Assembly: GCA_946482165.1 (NCBI GenBank)
Contig: CAMLQS010000102.1
Coordinates: 1-14,944 of the forward strand
Reading direction: 5' to 3'
Origin: an uncultured Verrucomicrobiota bacterium
Lineage (GTDB): Bacteria; Verrucomicrobiota; Verrucomicrobiae; Opitutales; Opitutaceae
Length of the DNA: 14,944 nt
A model generated the notes under the pieces. That model ran no database searches. It was not told the origin of the DNA and saw only the letters and a program-made list of their open reading frames with translations. Below are positions 5,917-12,011 of the stretch, one piece after another (the stretch's first letter is position 1; every line of letters starts with the position of its first letter). The translations under genes and the position numbers were made by a program.

Positions 5917-8900
5917 ATGCCCCTCCATACTCCCACGCGTCCACGCCTCCGTCGCGCGCTGTCGCAAAACATCCTCCTTGGAATCGTCGCATCCCTCGCC
6001 GCCACGTCCTCCGTCCAGGCGCAGGCGACTTGGGTTGGCGATACCAGCAACGACTGGAACAACGCCTCCAACTGGAGCAGCGATCCGTCCAGCCCCTCGG
6101 GCAATTTCACCGTCAACCTGTCGACCGGCAACTTCCCGATTTTGAGCGCCGACTCCGCGTTCACGCCGGTGGACGTCTTCATCGCCAGCGGAGCCAACAC
6201 CTCGGGTCGCTTCGATCATCGCGCGGGATTCCTGACCCAGACCAACACCAGCACGACCGGTGTCTGGTATTTCGTGGGCAAGAGCGCCAACACCGCCAAC
6301 GGCACCTACAATCTGGCCGACACCTCGAGCACCGACGCCGGCATCTCGGGCTTCGCGCAAGGGACGGGCAGTCTCACGGTCGGCAAGCTTTGGGTCGGCG
6401 GCGCGCCTTGGAACGTGGGAGGCACCGGCACGGTCAATATCAACACCACTGGCATCATCACCGCCAACTCCACCCAGGACTTCGGAGGCGGCAACGCCTC
6501 GAAGGCCGCCTTTTCGCTCGCCTACGGTTCCGGCAGCAGCGGCACGGTGAACATGCAAAACGGCACCATCAACGCGAACAGCGAGATGTGGGTCGGTTTC
6601 TCCGGCACGGCCGCTTTCAATCAGTCGGGCGGCACGGTCAACACCACCGAGTCGCTGGTCATCGGGCGCAACAGCGGCGCTAACGCCACCTACAACCTGA
6701 CGGGCGGCGTGGTGAACGCGGCGACCGTCTCCGGCCAGGTTCTGCTCGGCGCCAACGCCGGCGGCGTCGGCACCGTCAACCTGGACGGCGGAACCCTCCA
6801 GGCCCCCGTCGTCACCAAGGGCGGCGGCACCGGCACATTCAACTTCAACGGCGGCGTGCTCCGCGCGGGCGCCACCAGCGCGACATTCTTCGGCGGCCTT
6901 ACCAACGCCTACGTGAAGGCTGGCGGCGCCATCATCGACTCCAACGGCTTCGACATCACCGTCTCGCAGGCCCTGCTCGCCGACACGGTCTCCACCGGCG
7001 GCGGCTTGACGAAGAACGGAGCCGGCACGCTCACCCTCTCGGGGGCCAACACCTACGTGGGCAACACCACGGTCGACGCCGGCACCCTCGCGCTCGCCGA
7101 CAACGCCTCGCTCAAGTTCGTCATCGGCGCGACGGGAGTGAACAACCAGGTGACGGGCTCCGGCGGCTTCACCGTCGACGGCGACTTCGCCTTCGACCTC
7201 GCCGCAGCCGGCACGACGCTCGGCGACTCTTGGCAGATCGTCGACGTCTCCACGCTCGCCGAAACCTTCGGCGGCACCTTCACCGTCACGGGCTTCACCG
7301 CCAACGCGGGCAAGTGGACGCGCCCCGCCAACGGCGCCTTCTACCAGTTCGACCCGGCGACGGGCGTGCTCCAGGTCGTGAACGATCCCGATTACGTTTT
7401 TCCCGCTCCTTCGGCCACGCCGGGCAATTATAACACCACCTACGCGATCGGTTCCGACATCGTGCTGAGCGTTTCCGGATCGGGCCTGGGCGAGCTGACC
7501 TACCAGTGGTATTATCAAGCCGACGTCGGCGCGACGCCCGTCGCCATCACCGACGCCACCGCCTCCACGCTCACCGTGCCGGCCGCGACCTCCTCCTCCG
7601 GCGGCATCTACTCGGTGATCGTCACCGACCACGCCCCCGAGGCCTCCGGCAAGCCCGCCACGACAACGACGGCCGTGTTCTCCGCCATCTCCGTGGTTCC
7701 GGCGAGCGACCTAGCCGTCGCCTACTACCGTTTTGAAGAAGGCTCGAACGGCGACGCCATCGCCTCCGCGCTCGACTCGGTCGGCGGCAACAACCTGAGC
7801 CCGCTCGGCGCCCCCAGCTACACCGGCGCCAGCGTGCCCTTCGCCACCATCCCCGCGACCGGCGCGAGCAACACCCTGGCTTCGAATTTCCCGGCTTCGG
7901 GCAACAACGGCCTCGTCGCGCCCATCGTCGGCACCCTCGCCGAAACCGCCTTCACCGACTTCACCGTCGAGGCCTTCGTCCGCTTCAGCGACGCGAACGG
8001 CGTGCATACCATCGTCGGCCGCGACGACACCGCCAACACCGGCGAAGGCACGGGCTCGCAGTCGCTCTTCTATCTCCAGCGCAACGGCGGCAAGTTGCGC
8101 GTCGAGGTCATCACCAAGGACAACACCAACGTCCAGGTTAACAGCGACAGCACTCCCGCGCTCAACACCTGGTATCACGTCGCCGCGGTCGGCAACGCCG
8201 GCGCCGGCACCCTCAAGCTCTACGTGAACGGCGTCCAGGTGGGCGCCGCCACCGGATTCACCGGCTTGTTCGTGCCGAGCCCGGGTTCCAACACCCCGTG
8301 GACCGTCGGTCGCGGCGAGTGGGCGGGCAACGACGCGGACTTCCTCCGCGGCGACATCGACGAGGTGCGCATCACCCGGGCCGCGCTCGCGCCGAGCCAG
8401 TTCCTCAACTCCTCCGGAGGCGTCGCGGTCGTCCCCCCGACGCTGAGCGTCGCGCCGACCTATGCCTCGGTCCTCCCCGGCGCCGACGTCCTCCTCACCG
8501 CCACGGCCACCTCGAACATGGGCGGCACGATCACCTACCAGTGGTATAAGGATGGCTCGCCGCTCGGCGACCAGACCGCCGCCAACCTGAGCCTCACCTC
8601 CGTCACGCTCGGCGCCGACGGCGTATATTCCGTCGTCGTCACCGACTCCTCCGGCGGCTCGGGCGCCACCCCGATCACCGCGAGCGCGACCTCCCGCCTG
8701 CGCGTCCTCGACCTTCCCGCCGCCGGCGCCCGCGCCATCGGCCTGAACTTCGTCGGCGCCGCCTCCAGCCCGGAACCTTGGGCCGTCGCCTGGTCGCACG
8801 TTCTGGGGACGATGGACCCCGCCACCTCGGCCGGCGTCTACCCGGCCGCCAACTGGAACAACTCGGCAGCGGTCGCCGACGTCTACCTCCAGACCACCCC

Positions 8901-11097
8901 GCTCGCGCTTCGGGAGTCCGACGGCTCGACCACGTCGGGCGCCTCGGCGACTTGGTCCGCCGCCGGCACCTGGTCCGCCCGCGTCGGCACCGGCGACCCG
9001 TCCGTGAAGACGCCGGACGCCCTCCTCCTGCACGGCTACGTCGAGTCCCGCGCCGCCGCCGGCTCCAGCGTGTCCGTATCCAATATTCCCTACGCCAGCT
9101 ACGACGTCTACGTCCATGTGGCCGGCGGCACCAACGGCGCCGTTGGCAGCCTCAAGATCAACCGCGAGGCGTCTCCGACCTACTACTACCGCGTGTTCCA
9201 GCACGACGCCTACGAGGCCAACCCCTACGCCGTGCCGCTTGCGATGGGCGAGTCACTCACCCGGACCGAGGCGCTGAGCGCGCCCCCCGCGACCTTCGTG
9301 CGCTTTGCCGGCGTGACCGGGTCCGACCTCACCATCACCGCCGCCGACTCGGTGTTGAACCAAAATTCGGGCGGCATCGCCGCGATCCAGATCGTCGATC
9401 GCACTCCTGCGGGCACGGCCTATCCATTGGTCGTGACGAGCGCCCCCGTCTCGAAGCTGGCGCGCGGCGGCGCCAACGTGAGCTTCGGCGTCACCGCCGT
9501 CTCGCAGAACTCCGGCACCTTGGCCTACCAGTGGCAGAAGGACGGGGCTGATCTCTCCGGCCAGACCGGAGCGACGCTCTCCTTGAACAACGTCACCGGC
9601 TCCTCGAGCGGCAACTACGGCGTGACCGTCACCGAGACCTCCGCCCTCGGCACGATTACCACCACCCGCACGGCTTCGCTCGTGGTGGTGGACGGCACCC
9701 GCTCGCTCCTGATCAACGGCGACATCAACACCGCCACGAGCCCGACGTTCTCCGGCCACGGCATCCTTCGCGCCGACGGCAGCTCGACCGTGGCGGACCT
9801 CGGCACGGGAGCCACGGTGTGGAACGGCATCTTGGGGGCGTCCGGCGCCGCCACCCGGATCCTCGGCCTGGAGTCAACCGGTCTGTCTCTGCCCTCGGTC
9901 AGCTTCAGCTATGCGGACGCCGGAGGCGTGGAAGACAACGCGACGGCCGGCGGCATCGCCTCGAGCTCTGCGGTCAATCTATCGCGTGATTATCTCTACA
10001 CCGACAACCAGACCACGCCGCTCACCGCGACGGTCGGAGGCCTGCAGGCTCTCGCCGGCAGGCAGGTGACCCTGGTGGTCTACGCTTACGGCAAGCTCTC
10101 CACGGCCTTCTGGGAGAACGGCTATCCCGGCCAGGTTCCCACGGGCTCCGAGCCCGCCACATTGGGCACCTCGGACACCGCCACCGTCACTTTGGCGACG
10201 GCGAACAATCATCTCGTCTCGGCTCCTGCGGCCACGACCACGATCGCCGACGGCGGCGCTCAGGACGCCGGGCGCAAGATCGAGGACAACAACTTGGAAA
10301 ACACCGGCGGGACCTCGGCGGCCTACGTGACCTTCACGGGCGTCGTCGCGCCGGACGGCACGGTTTCCTGGAACCTCGGGCCCGATTCGGACGCGGGTCG
10401 CATCCCCCTCGTGGGCTTCCAGCTCCTGGTGACGGGGATCGACATCGCTCCGCCTGTTCCCGCGGGGTTGAGCGCGACGGCCGGCACCGGCCAGGTGAGC
10501 CTTTCTTGGACTGCGTCCACCGGCGCCGTCACCTATACGATCAAGCGCTCGACGAGTATCGCGGGGCCCTACGCTCCGATCAGCCAAGGAGTGACGACGG
10601 TCACCAGCTACACCGATAACGACGTGATTGGCGGCACGACCTATTACTACACGGTCGCCGCAGCCAACAGCCTCGCCCAGAGCCCCGACAGCGAGCCGGT
10701 TTCGGCGACGCCCGCCAGCAACCTGAGCGCCTTGCAGAACTGGCGGCAAACCCACTTCGGCACGACCGCGAACGAAGGAAATGCCGCCAACACCGCCGAC
10801 TTCGACCAGGACGGAGCGTCGAACCTGCTCGAATACGCGCTGGGCACCGACCCGACATCGGCCGGCGCCGTGCCGGTGTCCGTAGCCCGCGCGGGCAACG
10901 TCCTTACGCTCGGCTTCAGCCACTCCGGCGACCCGACCTTGCTCTACAAGATCGAGGCGAGCAACGACCTCGCGAGCTGGAGCACCGCCTATACCTTCCC
11001 CGCCTTCAACAGCCCGGGCAACGAGACCTACACCGACACCGTGCCGCTCGACAGCCAGACGCGACGCTTCCTGCGCCTGATCGTGACGGCGCCTTGA
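5917..11097 (+). CDS. giant secreted modular protein (PATR, Ig-like, LamG, FN3, DxDxDG)
   Basis: 1726 residues. I chose the ATG at 5917 because it places a signal peptide at the N-terminus (RPRLRR, hydrophobic 19-29, cut near VQA-Q at 35). An in-frame extension to 5755 would bury it. Residues 38-490 are Gly/Asn/Thr-rich beta-helix repeats, ending in an autotransporter-associated strand repeat (362-393, GAGTLTLSGANTYVGNTTV). Then come an Ig-like domain (490-595, W531), LamG (598-835), a second Ig (840-933, W876), an unrecognised module (936-1164), a third Ig (1166-1260, W1206), a second unrecognised module (1261-1509), FN3 (1511-1600), a calcium-loop-like DFDQDGASNLLEYALGTDP (1628-1646) and a final beta domain. 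There is no autotransporter beta-barrel and no PEP-CTERM or LPxTG sorting tail, so the export and anchoring route is unclear. A surface adhesin or polysaccharide-binding matrix protein is inferred. Two in-frame stops (tga taa) end the gene. Confidence 0.9.
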   Translation: MPLHTPTRPRLRRALSQNILLGIVASLAATSSVQAQATWVGDTSNDWNNASNWSSDPSSPSGNFTVNLSTGNFPILSADSAFTPVDVFIASGANTSGRFDHRAGFLTQTNTSTTGVWYFVGKSANTANGTYNLADTSSTDAGISGFAQGTGSLTVGKLWVGGAPWNVGGTGTVNINTTGIITANSTQDFGGGNASKAAFSLAYGSGSSGTVNMQNGTINANSEMWVGFSGTAAFNQSGGTVNTTESLVIGRNSGANATYNLTGGVVNAATVSGQVLLGANAGGVGTVNLDGGTLQAPVVTKGGGTGTFNFNGGVLRAGATSATFFGGLTNAYVKAGGAIIDSNGFDITVSQALLADTVSTGGGLTKNGAGTLTLSGANTYVGNTTVDAGTLALADNASLKFVIGATGVNNQVTGSGGFTVDGDFAFDLAAAGTTLGDSWQIVDVSTLAETFGGTFTVTGFTANAGKWTRPANGAFYQFDPATGVLQVVNDPDYVFPAPSATPGNYNTTYAIGSDIVLSVSGSGLGELTYQWYYQADVGATPVAITDATASTLTVPAATSSSGGIYSVIVTDHAPEASGKPATTTTAVFSAISVVPASDLAVAYYRFEEGSNGDAIASALDSVGGNNLSPLGAPSYTGASVPFATIPATGASNTLASNFPASGNNGLVAPIVGTLAETAFTDFTVEAFVRFSDANGVHTIVGRDDTANTGEGTGSQSLFYLQRNGGKLRVEVITKDNTNVQVNSDSTPALNTWYHVAAVGNAGAGTLKLYVNGVQVGAATGFTGLFVPSPGSNTPWTVGRGEWAGNDADFLRGDIDEVRITRAALAPSQFLNSSGGVAVVPPTLSVAPTYASVLPGADVLLTATATSNMGGTITYQWYKDGSPLGDQTAANLSLTSVTLGADGVYSVVVTDSSGGSGATPITASATSRLRVLDLPAAGARAIGLNFVGAASSPEPWAVAWSHVLGTMDPATSAGVYPAANWNNSAAVADVYLQTTPLALRESDGSTTSGASATWSAAGTWSARVGTGDPSVKTPDALLLHGYVESRAAAGSSVSVSNIPYASYDVYVHVAGGTNGAVGSLKINREASPTYYYRVFQHDAYEANPYAVPLAMGESLTRTEALSAPPATFVRFAGVTGSDLTITAADSVLNQNSGGIAAIQIVDRTPAGTAYPLVVTSAPVSKLARGGANVSFGVTAVSQNSGTLAYQWQKDGADLSGQTGATLSLNNVTGSSSGNYGVTVTETSALGTITTTRTASLVVVDGTRSLLINGDINTATSPTFSGHGILRADGSSTVADLGTGATVWNGILGASGAATRILGLESTGLSLPSVSFSYADAGGVEDNATAGGIASSSAVNLSRDYLYTDNQTTPLTATVGGLQALAGRQVTLVVYAYGKLSTAFWENGYPGQVPTGSEPATLGTSDTATVTLATANNHLVSAPAATTTIADGGAQDAGRKIEDNNLENTGGTSAAYVTFTGVVAPDGTVSWNLGPDSDAGRIPLVGFQLLVTGIDIAPPVPAGLSATAGTGQVSLSWTASTGAVTYTIKRSTSIAGPYAPISQGVTTVTSYTDNDVIGGTTYYYTVAAANSLAQSPDSEPVSATPASNLSALQNWRQTHFGTTANEGNAANTADFDQDGASNLLEYALGTDPTSAGAVPVSVARAGNVLTLGFSHSGDPTLLYKIEASNDLASWSTAYTFPAFNSPGNETYTDTVPLDSQTRRFLRLIVTAP

Positions 11098-11108
11098 TAA
11101 GAAACCGC

Positions 11109-11150
11109 ATCGGGCCCCGGGACGCCGCACGCGGCGTCCCGGGGCCCGAT
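11109..11150. terminator. perfect 20-bp-stem hairpin before the pseudopilin gene
   Basis: Two perfectly complementary 20-base arms (11109-11128 and 11131-11150) are separated by only AC. The hairpin starts 12 bp after the giant gene's stop codon and ends 20 bp before the pseudopilin ATG. There is no T tract after it on the plus strand (cactacccc). On the minus strand it is followed by gcggtttcttatc. It probably terminates or stabilises the giant-gene transcript, or attenuates read-through into the pilin gene. Confidence 0.65.
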
Positions 11151-11170
11151 CACTACCCCTGATTCCGACC

Positions 11171-11881
11171 ATGAAAACCAGCATCCCATGCTGTCGCCGC
11201 GACGGACGCGGCTTCACCCTCATCGAGCTTTTGACCGTCATCGCGATCATTGGCATCCTAGCCGCGATCCTCATTCCCACCGTAGGCAGGGTTCGCGAGC
11301 ACGCGAAACGGGCCAAGTGCATGAGCAACGTGCGACAGATAACGATCGGCCTGGTCAACCTCGCCAATCAGAACAAGGGCATGGCCTTTCCCCCCAACGG
11401 ATCGGGAGACTGGCCGTGGGACACGGCTCATTCTTTGATCAAGGACGCGGTCAACGCCGCGGGGCGCGAGGCGGTCTACTGCCCGTCGAACCGGATGCTG
11501 TCCAACATGGACAAGGAGCAGCTCTACATGTTTCGCCCGACCTGGGCGGTCACCAGCTACGTGCTGTTGGTGCCGGGCACGGCGAGAGTGGTGGGACCGT
11601 ATTTGAACGACCGATTGAAGGCGGACTATACGGTCACGATCGGCCCGAACACGACGGTGCTGCCCGCGAGCCGAAGACCCTTGGTGGTGGACGCCGTGAT
11701 TTCCGTCGGATCCGCGTATGAAAACGTCCCTGGCGGTCTGCCGGTGAACGACACCAACCACATGAACGGGCCGAAGCCCGCAGGCGGGCATGCCGGCTAT
11801 GTCGACGGACACGTGGCTTGGCGCTCATGGAGCTCCGGCTTCTCCGTTCTCTCGACCGGATCTCCGACCTTCTGGTTCTAG
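11171..11881 (+). CDS. type II pseudopilin-like protein (prepilin N-methylation motif)
   Basis: 236 residues. A short basic leader ends in RRDGRG, followed by the classic prepilin peptidase site G14/F15 and FTLIELLTVIAIIGILAAILIPTV, with Glu19 as the conserved E5 of the mature protein. Cleavage and methylation by a PilD-type peptidase are known for this family. The hydrophobic helix (15-37) is followed by an amphipathic stretch with KCMSNVRQI (49-57), a YCPSNRM segment (103-109) and a C-terminal GYVDGHVAWRSW motif (209-220) ending in FWF. This is the layout of the H-x-DG pseudopilin-like proteins abundant in Verrucomicrobiota, Planctomycetes and Lentisphaerae. Such proteins are thought to assemble at the inner membrane with type II secretion or pilus machinery. 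It sits between the giant protein and the second lyase on the same strand, which suggests a role in surface display or secretion of their products. That role is inferred. No Shine-Dalgarno is visible. Confidence 0.92.
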   Translation: MKTSIPCCRRDGRGFTLIELLTVIAIIGILAAILIPTVGRVREHAKRAKCMSNVRQITIGLVNLANQNKGMAFPPNGSGDWPWDTAHSLIKDAVNAAGREAVYCPSNRMLSNMDKEQLYMFRPTWAVTSYVLLVPGTARVVGPYLNDRLKADYTVTIGPNTTVLPASRRPLVVDAVISVGSAYENVPGGLPVNDTNHMNGPKPAGGHAGYVDGHVAWRSWSSGFSVLSTGSPTFWF

Positions 11882-11938
11882 GACCGGTCTTCCATTTCAC
11901 CCCAAATCTCGTCGCGCGCCTCCCCTGCGCCTTGACGT

Positions 11939-11971
11939 CGCCTCCGCGGTCCTTCCGGTGCCGCGGAGGCG
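11939..11971 (+). terminator. 11-bp-stem hairpin downstream of the pseudopilin gene
   Basis: Perfect inverted repeat CGCCTCCGCGG (11939-11949) and CCGCGGAGGCG (11961-11971) with an 11-base loop, in the 130-bp gap between the pseudopilin stop and the second lyase start. It is followed by gctgtctgttc rather than a true T tract. A terminator or 3'-end stabilising role is plausible. The remainder of the gap shows no recognisable promoter. Confidence 0.5.
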
Positions 11972-12011
11972 GCTGTCTGTTCGCAGGCGAAGACATTTTC
12001 GGAACCGCCTT

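Noticed and set aside
7711..9204. Long minus-strand frame antisense to the giant protein, with similar ones at 5908-7632, 9979-11367, 11634-13235 and 13236-14915
   Set aside because: All are codon-position mirror images of well-supported plus-strand genes, with low-complexity Gly/Val/Arg composition and no signal peptides or domains.
11932..11960. TTGACG as a possible -35 box for the second lyase
   Set aside because: At 16-18 bp spacing the expected -10 position is GC-rich (ccggtg) and overlaps a hairpin, so a sigma-70-type promoter is not supported.
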